Source: Poecilobothrus nobilitatus
Taxonomy: Eukaryota > Arthropoda > Insecta > Diptera > Dolichopodidae
Direction of reading: 5' to 3'
Assembly: GCA_947095535.1 (NCBI GenBank)
Contig: OX352774.1
Location: forward strand, 7,564,001 to 7,628,000
DNA: 64,000 nucleotides
Part shown: positions 27,888 to 40,697 of the stretch, piece after piece
Layout: every line of letters begins with the position of its first letter
Position numbering within the stretch: position 1 is the first letter of the stretch
Notes under the pieces: model-generated
Database searches by the model: none
Told to the model about the DNA's origin: nothing
Seen by the model: only the letters and a program-made list of their open reading frames with translations
Position numbers and translations under genes: made by a program

Positions 27888-30495
27888 TTTTTATATAATC
27901 TCAACTGTGTACAAAAAAGGACTTCTCCAACAATTTGTTTTTTTTAAATTATTTAGTATATGTTGAATTAAAAATGTCTGTGAAATTAATTTTTTTATAC
28001 AATAACTATTTAAACTAGGTACCTCTTAATAGTTTTGTGATAAACATATTTTCTCGGCTGAATCTGCTTATAAACTATTAAATAAGTTATCAAAACAATG
28101 ACATCGAAAAAGTGAAACACTTGAAAACTCTAAAAATTAAATTATATAATATTATATTACCAAAAAACTGAATAGATGAGATTTTTATTTTAATACATCA
28201 TAAACCCAACATGGCTGATCAAATATAATAGCTTGTTTTATTTAAAATTATCACCTATAATTTTTGTCCTTTGTATGTTTTTATTCTTTTTCTACCATAT
28301 TCTCTTTTTAAAACACCATATTATAAAATTTTAATTTTCTGTTTTTAGCACATTTCAAGCAATTCAAAGAATTTAAAAAAAAATTATTATTGTTCGTTAT
28401 CTTCGTCCGTCTGTCTCTCTGTTGCTCTGTTTGTTTGTTTGTTTGTTTGAAAAACTTTTACACATTTCGAAGTAACGAAACAAAATAAAGATATGGGTAG
28501 ACATCATTAAAAAAAATAATACTTACAGAACAATTTTATTATTTAGACTCACCCATTGCGGAAATACAGCTAACAAAGTTCGAAAACGCTTCATTGTTAT
28601 AATTGAGTAACCTACTAAATTATTTGTTTCACCTTGAAGACGTTATTAACAAGAAATTTCGTACGCTTTATAGGACAATCATTTTCGGCAATCCAACATT
28701 TAAATTAATCGTAAAGTGAGCAAATATTTTTCAAAAATTTGTACCCTCTTATATTATATCCTACACGGTGAAAGTTAGAAAGTCTTCGGAAGGTTTTTAG
28801 ATAAAATGTTTATACACTTCTATAAGACGTCCAAAAATTAAAATTGGTTAATGTTAAGTACCTTTAACCAAAATATGTCCTTCGCCTTGAATAGGGTATT
28901 AAAAAGAGAAAAAGACCATGAACACCTAGTTAACATTTTTATGGAAATTTTTTGTGCAAGTTCTTTTTACAATGTATGTCTTCAATGTAGGTATCAATGT
29001 TAAAATGCTTCTTCATACTTTGTAAGTCTTTTCAAAAATATACACCTATGAAAACCTTTAGTTTTACATACTGCCTTCTTTATATATATAAAATTTCTAT
29101 CTTTGATGCCTTAAACGTAGTGCTCTGTGAAAACCAAAAAATACAGAAATCAAAAAAAAAAATGACTGGTCACTTAATTTAAAGACAATTTAAAAAACAA
29201 ATCATATACAACAAATCTTTATTAACTTTTATTATTTCTTAAATATTAAAATTCATTTTATATGGAACATTATGATTGAAAATACTCTACATATGTATAC
29301 ATTTATATAATATGTATATGGATATACATATATAATAATACATGTATATATGTATATATTATTATATTATATATAATTATTTATATATAATTATATATAT
29401 TTTTATTATATATTATATTATTTGAAGACAAAAATATTATTCATACACATTCAAACTATATATATACACAAAAAATCCACTTTACTTTTATGACAATTTT
29501 GAACTCTGCAGGTTCGCAATGCAGACATAATAATAAATTTTAATTTATTTTATTTGCTTTCATTATTTAAAAAAATCGTTATTATTTCTTTTTACTATTT
29601 TAAAAAATATGATGAATTTTATTACAAAAGACCAAAAATAAAATAAATATTAGTACTTAAATGTAAAATGAAAACTTTTGGAAAATTTCTTTTGAAATTT
29701 TCATTTTTTAAGTATTTTTCTTTTTTAAATAAATTTTTAGAAATTACTTCATGCTTCATATATTTTTTTTTTTATTCTACCAGCCAAAGCCAAAAGAAAA
29801 CAAAAATAATAATAAATGTTTTTAAAAGAAAATAATAATACATTAAATGGATTTGCAGCACATTAAAATCTACACAAATTACAAAAATAAATGTTAAAAT
29901 TATTAAAAAAGAAGTAATAAGTTTTATATGACTATAGAAAATTGTAATACATATAATAAACCTAGTTTGGGGTACCCATACAACTAATTAATTTGACTTA
30001 ATTTAATAATTGGATTGCGAAATAAAAAATCATCCTTTTTGTTATCAAAATCGACTGAGTTATCATTTATAATATTTAAAACTTTTAATTTTGACATTAT
30101 GTAGACAACTTATTATATCGGCTAAAATTAGTACTTCAAGTATTCCTTATCTACATTAGTACTTTGTCTGCTTAAAGACACTCACAATAATATTTGTTAT
30201 TTAAATCATATTGATTATCGTTAGGAATAAATTGACTTTTATTGATATGTTGAGGTAGGCTCTAAGATTTTAATGTAGGACATTCATCTCTTATCATGAC
30301 TTCTTTCTTTGCTCATCTTAATTTAAATAACAAACTGACAAACTTTTGTAAGTCGAATATCGTGAATGTAGAATCATTTACCATCTCATATGTTTCCTAA
30401 AATTGGGAATGATTATATTTTTAATTTACATAGCTTTAAGGAGAACGTCAACACCTTTGTTCATCTTGCAAACCATAAACTCCATAATTTTTATT
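27888..30495. other. AT-rich non-coding stretch
   Basis: No gene seen. It contains a (TTTG)n run near 28428-28450 and a strongly self-complementary AT tract at about 29285-29410 that could extrude as cruciforms. Confidence 0.6.
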
Positions 30496-30499
30496 CCAT

Positions 30500-30690
30500 A
30501 GGAGGATTCTTCTCTTGCTCAAACAGTCCAACAGTCCAATAAAGATCCTATAACCTATTATTTGATCATAAAAAAGAAGATGGTGTTTAGTCAGTTAAAC
30601 TCCCGTACGTTAATAGAGTAATCGTATTTGTATGGCTCTTCTTAACATGTTTCGATGATTTCCACCTACCCTCGTAAAACAAAACGCTGA
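30500..30690. repeat. Diverged dispersed repeat, shared with 22300-22490
   Basis: This is the second copy of the weak repeat described at 22300. On the minus strand a 60-codon open frame covers 30610-30792, but I recognise no family in it. Confidence 0.3.
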
Positions 30691-30799
30691 AATTCTTGTT
30701 GTTTCCCTAAAATTCCCATTACGTACATTGGCAAAATAAGTAGATTTTCTTGTTCCGAAGTTTTTTTGACTAATTCTGTCATATCTGACCAAAATATTC

Positions 30800-32513
30800 T
30801 AAAGAAAATATATTAACCTAAGATTTCCTATTTAAAATTATAAATTCCTCTAAAAAATGCCTTCAAGAAATCTGTAATCGTTTGCATAATAGATAAGATT
30901 CAGAATTAACTTTTTAATCAAAACGATCTTTAGTTGAAGTTGTATTACCTTGTCATAAAAGCTGTAAAGTTTTATAAACACAAGAACAGATATTGTATAA
31001 TTGATATTTTAAAATATATTTTCAAAATTGGTTTAATGCTTTAACAAAAATTATTCTTTAGTACATTTTTTTTTCTTCATATGTAGTATTATACTGTTAT
31101 ATCCTTTTGAATACCTGGATAGCTTAAGAAACACAAATCACATTTCGATCTAAACTCAAAGAAAGCAAATTCTTAATAAACACTTCTCCGTTCTACATTT
31201 CTCCTTTTGTAGAAAAAAGGTAACATCAATTGCGACTAATGTATTTGAGTGTGGAGACCGAGTGTTTGTCAGGAAAAGCAACTAACGAACAATGCTGAGA
31301 CGGTCACTCTCTTGTCGCGGGGGCGAGAAATCGAATTATCCATAGGAATCTATCGAATAATAATTCGAACAATCATTATCATTATCCACGGGAATTTCTT
31401 GACAGTACATTAAAAAAAAATTAACAATTGAATGTCACTTCACCCTGAAGAGAGTATTGAAATGAGAACAGACTGAACCGTTTCTCCCTTTGAAATAATT
31501 AAGATATATAAATAGTATAATTTTTATAACAAAAATGTTTACAACAGGGGAGTACTGTACTATTAAATTTTTTTTAAATTACACCTCTTTATGGAATATA
31601 AATCTTTAAACATAGTAAATTGGATATTTTCATGTAATATGTATAAAATTTTGATTAAATATTATGTAAAGATAGAAAAATTTCCCCTTTAAAAATTTTT
31701 TATATTTCTTTATATTTTGTATATCACATTTCTGTGTCGATGAACTTTAAATTCAATAATGAACACTAGTGTTAACTGTAATTTTACCTAATAAAGTATC
31801 AATTTATATGTATAGAAATTAAAAGATAAAAGGATTAAAATTAAATTAAAGAACGTGATTGAATATTCTCTTAAAATTTAAACTTAATTTCTATACAATA
31901 TATATATAATATAGACTTATTAAATAAACTTCAATTTCTTCCATTTTTTTTTTTTTTTTTGTAATGCAATTTATTTAATTTAATTGCAATCCTTTTAACA
32001 ACATGTTTCTTAAAATTTAATTTCAATTCATATCACATAGTCACAATAAACAATGAATGCAGTAATAATCATTTACAAATTAGAACGTTATAAAATCCAT
32101 TCAAATACATTAAATTTAGAGATGAGGTGAAAAGGTTTTCAATGTAATATCTACAATAACAATACAATAGATGAATGATTCTGTTAAAAAAAAAAAAAAA
32201 AATTTTTTTTATGTTGAAAATGTTTAACTATAGTAACATGTAAAGCCAATTTATTTCTTCTTAAATCATCAAAAAATATAGAATCACTGAAATTAAATTG
32301 CTTTACTTCCAATATTTGTTTTCTCATGTTTTTTTTGTTATTGTCGGTTTTTATTATTAGTAATCCGCAAAAATGAAATAAAATCGTTTTTTTTTTTTGC
32401 AATCTTCACCCAGAATCACAATTTACAATTTATGGTTAAACGAAAAAAAGAAAAAGAAAAATTAACGTTTATACGTTGACATAAAACTGGCGAAAAGATC
32501 GAAAAGAAAAACA
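30800..32513. other. AT-rich non-coding stretch
   Basis: No gene recognised. A less AT-rich patch lies at about 31240-31400 (CTCTTGTCGCGGGGGCGAG near 31310), with no recognisable protein or repeat family. Confidence 0.5.
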
Positions 32514-34095
32514 ACGAGGAAAAATACAGTAGACTTTGTCAACTCTTAGATACCCGTACGAACCGTTAGTATGTTCACAGCCTGTCACTCTGCTTACAAT
32601 ATTATTTTTTTAATATTTTAGTATTTTAAAATAATTTGGGTGAATTTTATAATTTCTAGAACTATGGGTTGTACATATATTCAAACTATATGTTTATATG
32701 TACATTCTTCAAAAGCAGATTCTAACCTTCCACATAACGATTATCAATCCAAAACTTTTTCAAATATTCTATAGTACCATTTAATACTAAGCGGTAAATG
32801 TATATTAAATTTACTTAGTACAAAATAGTAAATATAATTTTAAATATTATATTATATTATATTTAAATATTCCATTGACAGAATAATTTCTTATAAGTAC
32901 AATAAAATACATATATGTATGTAAATACGGCGCTATATAATATACATCTATACTCTTATCATTCATTCACCAGTGACATATACGATATGTAAATAAACAT
33001 GATATTATATAAGTATGTATATATATCAATATCATATAAATAAAAATTCTTCAAGCAACCGTTATGTTGTTTATTTAATTACATTTTTATGTACTACGCA
33101 TTATATCCTCAACAATTTCAAATTATCGAGTAAAACAAAATGCAAAAAATTCTTTAAGAAATTTGTTAGAAAATTTGAAAAAATCAAGTAACACTTTCGT
33201 CAATTATAAAGTAACCCTATATTATTAAAAAAAGTTGTTAACAGAAATAAGAGTATAATGTTGAACCTTTAATTTTTGTGTATTACTTCAAAAAAATTTT
33301 AACAGGTGTTCAAGTTACAGGTGTTTCAAAATAGGGAATTTTCAGTTTTTGTCCCCTTACAGCTCCTAAACGGGGGGTGATACAAAAAAAAATTTCTGAA
33401 ATGACTCATACTAATTTTCAAAGATCTAACTTCTGTCAAAATTTCAAGTTTCCAACTTTAACCGTTTAGAAGATGGAAGGGTTAAAGAATTTTGCAAAAT
33501 TTGAGTTTCGCATAACGGTAAATTAAGACACCGTGTGCCAAAAATATATATTTATTGTATATATACTTTTAAAGCTAATGAAATTAGTAATCGTTTGGCG
33601 TTTTCAAAATGAAGATATACTTTATACAACTTGTGCTATAACAATTTAAATATAGAGCTTTTTTGAACCTTTGGGAAGCTGTAGCTCCGTAACGGGTGGG
33701 GCTACAAAAAAAAGTTATTAAAAATAAAATTAATATTTTTGTGAGATCTATTAGTAGTTAAAATTTCATAGCTCTATTGCAAAAAAAATGTGGGGATCTA
33801 AAAGTTAGGTGTTCGAGAGCTACCCTAAGGCTTGGTCCAAACTCAACCAAAAAAAATAGGGAACCTACAAATTACTCCCAAAATATTTTGTGTAAATTTC
33901 AAGATTCTAGCTTTCTTAGTTTTTGAGTTAGCGTGCTGACGGACGGACGGACGGACGGACGGACATGGCTCAAAAGTCTTAGAATTTTTTTCTGATCCGA
34001 TCCATACCTTTGAAGGTATATCTAGCTCGCTTATTTCGAGGTGTTACAAACGGAGGAGTAATTTTATTATACCCGATCCTATCGTACGGGTATAA
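32514..34095 (+). mobile_element. Helentron-like element, copy B
   Basis: Collinear with copy A (11352-12907) throughout, with the same ACGAGGA start, TACCCGTACGA subterminal repeat, (GGAC)n run (33939-33964) and terminal TTATACCCG...CGGGTATAA hairpin. It differs by scattered substitutions, microsatellite length and an insertion of roughly 26 bp near 32975. One mismatch breaks the 5' AGTTGAC hairpin (AGTAGAC). The close similarity and intact ends imply that both copies are fairly young or were homogenised. Confidence 0.75.
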
Positions 34096-34550
34096 AAATC
34101 AGGGAAGAAACAAATAAAAATAACAAAATCAAACAAAAAGAACGAAAAAAAAAGATGATGATTTCAGTCATTTCGTGGATTAAATTATAAATAGGATCAT
34201 CAGGATATGCATACAAGCAAGTCATACATCAATTTTCACAAAATATAAAAAAAAAAAAAAAACAATAAGAAAAAGAAAAAGGCAATCAAAAAATTTTTAT
34301 AGGTTTTTATTTTGCTTTTGTGGCGACTTTATTTACAGTGGGTCTCTAATAAATGACTAAAAGTACATTAAATCCATTATATTGGCGAATATTTTAATGA
34401 AGTGAACGCTTATATCCAAAATAAAGAATCAAATTATTAAGGTATCATTCCTCTGAAATTCAATTAGGTAAAATTCACTAAAATCATTTGTGTCCCGAAT
34501 ATTAGAAAAATTCTTTCATTTTATGGATTTGAATTCATCACAAGTTAATT
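34096..34550. other. AT-rich spacer between copy B and U6
   Basis: No feature seen apart from poly-A tracts. Confidence 0.6.
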
Positions 34551-34657
34551 AAAAATGTGGAACGCTTCACAATTTTGTGTGGCATCCTTCCGCAGGGGCG
34601 ATGCTAATCTTCTCTGTATTATTCCAATTTTAGTATATGTTCTGCCGAAGAACGAAC
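34551..34657 (-). ncRNA. U6: U6 spliceosomal snRNA gene or young pseudogene
   Basis: The minus strand reads as a full-length 107-nt U6 snRNA from GTTC at 34657 to the terminal CGTTCCACATTTTT at 34551. U6 pairs with U4 and then with U2 and the 5' splice site in the spliceosome. The ACAGAGA box (within ATACAGAGAAGATTAGCA) and the AGC of the catalytic triad are intact. About nine positions differ from the usual insect sequence. Two of these, in CACACAAAATTGTG, are paired changes that keep the stem (usual form CACG...CGTG). Others, such as CATCGCCCC for CATGGCCCC, fall in the usually invariant internal stem-loop region. The T-run at the end is a pol III terminator. It could be a variant gene or a pseudogene. 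Confidence 0.8.
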
Positions 34658-34674
34658 TAATTAATACCTATATT

Positions 34675-34712
34675 GAAATATTTTGATGCAACACTTTTCG
34701 AGGAATTCGAAA
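34675..34712 (-). promoter_or_regulatory. Possible U6 promoter (PSE-like and TATA-like)
   Basis: Reading upstream of U6 on the minus strand, AAAATATTT falls at about -27 to -19 and GAATTCCTCGAAAAGTGTTG at about -51 to -32. Insect U6 genes use a PSE near -60 to -40 and a TATA box near -30 to -25, so the order is right but the PSE sits about 10 bp close. In DNA this AT-rich the TATA match carries little weight. Confidence 0.25.
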
Positions 34713-36382
34713 CTTTTTGAATGAAAAGTCGGTGTCTTACTCACTTTATCATTGACTGCATATAATACTGCTTATTACAAAGATTAAACGGAAGTGAATT
34801 TTTAAATAATAATTCGATATTGCGTTATAAGGATGAATACATAATATTAACTTTTACACTATATTACAGGTTATATAATGTACTGGTAATATGCTATATA
34901 AGATAAGTACTAAAAACTGATTTCTCAAAACCAAAATCAAAAATTCCAAAAAATTAACGAAACAAAAACCGAAACCAAAACAAAACTTAAATGTCCGAAA
35001 AATTATAAAAATAAAACAAAGCAATACATTATATAACATACCTAAAATAAATAGTCCAACATACAAACAATTTACAACGGGTTAATTTGTGGCGTAAGAC
35101 ACTTACATAATGGCTGTATCACGAGATATCGCAAGCGTAAAATATGATAATTTTTGGGTCTCAATGAAAATTATAAAGTACTTTTGTGTATCGTAAATGA
35201 ATGCTTTGCGCTAAAAATTACATTTTTAAATCTAAAATTTTATTTTGAAACAAAAACAAAAATTTTAAAAAACAATTTTAACTTAAACCAAGACCAAAAA
35301 ATAAAACCAAAAACTAAACCAATCTAAAATATCTATAAATAAGTTTCGACCCCTTAATAAAAAAAATTTAATTTTTGATATAGTCAAAAGGAACAGCATG
35401 GTCATGGTCAAAAGAAATCAAAAACTTAGTCACCGTTAAATTATTGTAATTATTGTGTTACATATTGTAATACATATATACATTTATGTAAATGTATATG
35501 TATTTTCTCACATATTGCCATTATTTGACATTTCAGTATAGAATTATAATAATTACACCCAATACAGTAATGTAAGCGATACCCACTGTATGTACATAAT
35601 CATAATATTATTACTATCAAGTACACCACAGTTTTAGACTTTTATCCATTCATCTTAAAACATTCTATTCTACTCTTTTTCTCAAAACTGTTTTGATTAC
35701 TTACGAAATAAAATCCGTTTTTATTGACATTTCCTTCGACTGTTAGGTACTCGATATTTTTAATTTTGCAATATATGTTGTTTTTTCTTTTTATTTTTTT
35801 TTTTAGTACATGTTTCATAGGTTTCATATTATTTATCAGAATTAAATAAGATTAATCAAAGATGAATAAGATTTTTGGTAGGGAAATAACCATCAGAAAT
35901 GAACAAAATTAAAAAAAACAATCAAAAATAAATTAAATTATATTTTACAAGATGCTAAAAATTTTTTATGATTTTATATACCTACGTACTAAAATTTATT
36001 TATATACATTTTAAAATAATTGTTACCTTTTATTTATTATTTAAATGTTAATAAAAAAGTAACATTTTCTTAAAATTTGAATATAAGTGCTATATAATTC
36101 ATTTTAGCTGCAAAATTTCTTTAAAAATCTTCTTAAGTAATTCATTAACGTTTTTCAATTTCATATTATACATTTATGTGTTACGAAGGTAGTAGACTGA
36201 GTGGTAGGAGACTGAACGGATACGCGACTGAATAGATTTGTTTACATTGTCATTATAATATATAATGGTATCTTGGAGTTATATAAGTAAGAATCATAAT
36301 TTTAATATATACTTTTATTTTTAATTTATTTTTTCTCATTGACTCACAAATTTTGACAGCTATGGAATGATTACAAAAACAA
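34713..36382. other. AT-rich non-coding stretch
   Basis: No gene or classifiable element seen. Short frames at 34854-35066 and 35642-35827 are compositional. Confidence 0.6.
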
Positions 36383-37649
36383 CAAGGTAGAATGTAAACC
36401 AACGGTTTTTAAAAGCGCACATTTCCAAAACTCAAAACAAACTGTTTAAAAGTGTGACTTGCACAAAAATTTGAAAATTTCATGTAATAAGAAAAAACGT
36501 GAAAATAGGACATTTTTGAAATTTTGAGGGGCCGTAAGTCCAGAATCCTATATAACTAAGAAAAGCCGTTAACACACATAAAAGTATATTATTGAACCTT
36601 TAATTTTCATGTCTTGCCGAAGAAAAATTTTTACAGGTGTCTAAAAATAGCAAATTTTCAATTTTTGTGGCGTAATAACTCTAAAAGTGGGGGAGTTACC
36701 TAAACATTTTCTGAGGAAACTTATACTAATTCTAAAAGTTCTTTCCTGTCTCAAAATTTCAGGTTCCTATCTGAAGATGTGCCGGAGTTATGAAAAAAGA
36801 AATTTCATGCAAAATATGGTTTCCACATAACGGTAAATTTAAATAGTAAATTACAAAATATTACATAGTTTTGATATTGTTTTATATAGATAATAAAATT
36901 TTCGATCTTCTGCCAGTTTAGATTGCAAAACTATTACGCAGAGCCTGAGATATATACATCTGAAAATTAGGCTTTTTCGCAATTTTGAAGAGCTGCAACT
37001 TTGGAACCCTTTACAACTAAAATAAACCTTTAACATACATAAAAATATATTACTGTAGCTTTAATTTTTATATCTTGTAGAAGTGAAATGTGTACAGGTT
37101 CCTAAGTTACAAGTGTTTAAAAATAGCAAATTTTCAATTTTTAAGCCCTAATAGCTCATAAACAGGGGGTGGTCCAAAAAAATTTTCTGAGCAAACTTAT
37201 ACTAATTCTAAAAGTTCTTTCTTGCCTCAAAATTTTAAGCCTCTATCTAGAAGCGTGCCGGAGTTATGAAAGTAGAAAAATCATGCAAAATTTGGTTTTC
37301 ACATAACGGTAAATTTAAATACTAAATTTAAAAAAATTGTATAATTTTGATATTAATTTATAAATACCTGTCGAATGACGTTTTCAGATTGAAAAAATCT
37401 TAAGCAGAACATAAGATATATGCATTTAAATGTAGGGCTTTTTCAAAGTTTGTGGAGCTGTAGCTCCGTAATGGAGGGGTCTACATGAAAAAGTTGTTCC
37501 ACAAAATTATGTTTTTTATGAGATCTATCCATGGTTAAAATGTTTTTTCTCTATCTGTAACGGTGTAGAAGTTTTGTAAACAGACGGACGGACGGACAGA
37601 GTGAAACTAATAAGCACATTTTTTCAAAATTTTTTTGGAAATGTGCTAA
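36383..37649 (+). mobile_element. Helitron-like non-autonomous element, copy H
   Basis: Same family as 5071-5916: it starts CAAGGTAGAATGTAAAC and ends with a CACATTTTTTC...GGAAATGTG hairpin followed by CTAA (37646-37649). A GGAC run lies near 37584-37598. It is longer than copy G because an internal module is repeated with a period of about 476 bp (anchor ACATAACGG at 36825 and 37301). The repeated module is also recognisable in copies A and B, although the ends differ. It encodes no protein. Confidence 0.65.
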
Positions 37650-38489
37650 AAAGCACAAAAAAGAATAAAATTATTCAGAATAGAAGACAGTTGACTATGG
37701 TCAAATCGGAAGTTTTTTTATCCGAACAAATACTACCAAACAATGGTAGCAAACTACCAAACCAAAACGATGCTAGTTCCTGAATAAATTTCAAGTGATC
37801 AGTGGTCAAATTGATTAATAAATATACTGTATCGGCAACTGGTTTAAAAGGAATTAAACATTAAATAAAAATAACAAGGCGAACTTTCTTCATCTCACTG
37901 AAAATCTAACTAATGGAGAAGAATAAACAAAAGTGAATAAATAGAAAGTGGTCAATTATACAAAATTTGATATAAAGAACATCTTTTCCCAACCTAGTTA
38001 TTATAATATTTACTGGGGTTGATGGAATCTTCTACAACCTAACCGTTAAAAGAAACTTAAACCAACTTTTTATAAAATTATAAAACTTACCAGGGGCCCT
38101 GTACCTGGTGTGTAAGTATATTTTACCGTAACATCTAAATTACAAAAAAAACCGTATGTGATACAAAATTTCTTAATTGCAAAAGAATACAAAAAAATCA
38201 TGATTCTAAACATACATATTATGTTAATGTGGATTTTGTAATAGAAAAATCGTATCCAAATATGCACTTACATTCAAAACTTAGCGGAATACGTAGTGTG
38301 TGGCTGAAAACTACTAAATTATAATTATAGATATTCTAGTCTAACCAAAAAGATTTCGATTAATTTCGTAAGTTTTGTACAGAGGCGTAATTAAATGAAA
38401 AGAAAAAAATTATTTAAGTCTTTAACAGAAAAATAAAAAGTAATAATAACTACATAAAAATTAATAAAATTTTAGTTTTTCTTTTATCA
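37650..38489. other. AT-rich non-coding stretch
   Basis: No gene recognised; short frames look compositional. Confidence 0.55.
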
Positions 38490-38499
38490 ATTTACATAA
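38490..38499. repeat. Target-site duplication, left, of SINE copy 1
   Basis: ATTTACATAA directly precedes the SINE and recurs exactly at 38764-38773, the mark of LINE-mediated insertion. Confidence 0.85.
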
Positions 38500-38763
38500 G
38501 GGGCTTCGGTAGCCTAGTGGGTAGGCGTGTGGCGTATTAACCGAAGGAGTGTAGGTTCGATCCCTGCACAGGTCCCAAGTGTTTTTTTCTTTACATACCC
38601 CTCTTACGACTAAATATAATGTAAATATATAGTATATATAAACAAAATAAATAATATTAGTATATAATTTAATAATAGTTAACATATAATGGCCTTAGTA
38701 GCCGATGGTTCAATAATATTGCATTACATTTATGTGTGTAATATTAATATAAATAAATAAATA
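38500..38763 (+). mobile_element. tRNA-derived SINE, copy 1
   Basis: The 5' part is tRNA-like: an A box (TAGCCTAGTGGG) and a near-perfect B box (GGTTCGATCCC) about 50 bp apart, which together form an internal RNA polymerase III promoter. D-arm pairing (GCCT/AGGC) and T-arm pairing (GTAGG/CCTGC) are visible. An unrelated AT-rich body follows, containing GGCCTTAGTAGCCGATGG, and it ends in TAAATAAATAAATAA. The element is flanked by perfect 10-bp target duplications. A second copy is at 48999-49267 in the opposite orientation. It encodes nothing and relies on a LINE reverse transcriptase; its tail does not match the LINE at 53 kb, so the partner is not identified. Confidence 0.85.
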
Positions 38764-38773
38764 ATTTACATAA
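38764..38773. repeat. Target-site duplication, right, of SINE copy 1
   Basis: Exact copy of 38490-38499. Confidence 0.85.
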
Positions 38774-40156
38774 AGTTACATATAATATTTTCATCAATTC
38801 AAAATTTTAATTTTCTTTTATTCGAAATTTTTAATGAGTCAATAAAAACTTTAAATCAAAAATTATTTTTTTTTTAAGAGCAATTTATTTTATTTGTAAA
38901 AAGGACGAAAAAAAAAATAAAAATTATGTATAAATATTTGGTTTCCTTGGCCATAATCCAAAAAAAATTAAATTGCTTCCACAATATTGCGGTACATTTT
39001 TGCTATATATTTTTCTTAACGGAAAAATCTGATGGTTTGGTTTAAAAATACATTGCAAAATGAAAAACAACAATTGAACAGGTAATCCTTTTTTAACGAC
39101 ATTATATATACATTATAACGTTTTTTGTTTTTTTTTTAATTTTTATTACTTCTCTCTTTCCTTTAAAAAACCATTAAAAAATTAGAATTTATTATTTAAA
39201 AATGAAAAGTTAATATGAAGAAAAAATGAAAATAAAAAAAAAAATTCTAAAATTTTATTTGAAATTTATTGACTTTCTTAATATTGTAAACTTTTTGATT
39301 ATATAAAACTGTACTTAAAAAAAAAATTTATCATAGATAACCAGTAGAAAAAAAATGTATATATTACCCTTACCTTAGTGAAATGCATTTTTTATTGATA
39401 TTTATCTATTATACCTATATTATTTAGTAGTTGTTTCATTTATATTTTAAGAATATAATTCAGATCATATTTTTTGGAATAACTGTCAAACCCTTTAGAT
39501 ATGCAATTTAATGTGGGTATATGCATTCTGATATATTTAATAATAAAACAACGATTAGGAGGAGCATCGATAGCCTCGTTGCTGAACTTTTTTTTGGAAA
39601 CCATGGTGTATTTTCAAATATTATTTTTAACTTTTATTTGCTTAACTTTTATTAACTTACCTTTTTATAGCTAAAACAGTTAGGCACAGAATTCATTTAA
39701 ATTCAGCTTCATTTATTGATTATAATTATGTTGGAAAAAATATCCTTTGTATATCCTGTTAATTTATAATTAAAACTATTAAATTATAATAAATATATAT
39801 TTGAATCTAATCTGCAAAAAATGGTTTGCAGAAGGTTTAAGGGCATCAAAATTACTACTGATGCAAAAATTATTTTTAAAATATCGTTTAGTTATTATGA
39901 AATACAAAAATATTGCAAATTTTCTGATTTTAAATTTAATTAATTTTCCGTTTATAAATTTTGTTTATAATTTTTGTTATTAACTAAGTGGCTCTGATTC
40001 ATTACGAATCAGATAAATAGTAGAATCCAAACTTCTATAAAACAACTCGCACTTATCTATGAATTTCGCAGTTTTGCTTCATTTTCTTCACTTTACAATT
40101 CCAAATGTCATTATTCCCTTATGAAGATAGAAAACGGAAAGTAAGTAAGTTGAATG
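38774..40156. other. AT-rich non-coding stretch
   Basis: No gene seen. Confidence 0.6.
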
Positions 40157-40697
40157 CGGTATAATAAATTTGTCATTACGTTTATGACATCTTAAAGTAG
40201 GCGAGGTAGATATGAAGTTATGTATTATATTTCTGCCCATGATCGAATTTGTTTTAGCTACATGCTACATGTACGTTTTAGCTACATCGAATTCTAAGTC
40301 TGTCCATTAGTTCGCACGAAAATTCAAAAAATAATGAAGTTATGATTTTAAAATTTTTATCATTTCATTTTTATGTGAATGCCAGTTTGGAGTATAACTC
40401 AGTGTCTAATTAAGCTAGAAATTTGAAATTTTGCTAAAACGACTTACTTATTGTGTTAACATAATATAATCATATATTACTGTTGTAAGTTAACATAATA
40501 TAATGAGATATTAGGCTAATATGGGCGAACAATTTGTGCTGCAATAATCTCTATAAAATTTAGCTAGTTTAAAATAATATGTTTTGATATTGGTACGTTA
40601 TAAAATTAGACATCTGAAATTTCGTAAAAGATGAATAAATTTTCCAGAATATAATATGTTCCTGTTGGCACATTTGACTGTATACACTCTTCCTCGT
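40157..40697 (-). mobile_element. Helentron-like element, copy E, 3'-truncated
   Basis: GGTATAATAAATTTGTCATT at 40157 matches the subterminal part of copy C, but the final hairpin is missing. The other end (CACTCTTCCTCG, 40686-40697) matches the copy C start. The microsatellite is nearly gone (GTCTGTCC near 40298). An old, diverged copy. A 5-bp-separated repeat of TTAACATAATATAAT lies inside near 40456-40505. Confidence 0.55.

Noticed and set aside
29280..29410. AT-rich palindromic tract as an origin or matrix attachment site
   Set aside because: Such tracts are expected by composition here; no specific motif supports a function.
39557..39600. A-box-like sequence ATAGCCTCGTTGCTG
   Set aside because: No B box follows and similarity to the SINE head is short; probably chance.
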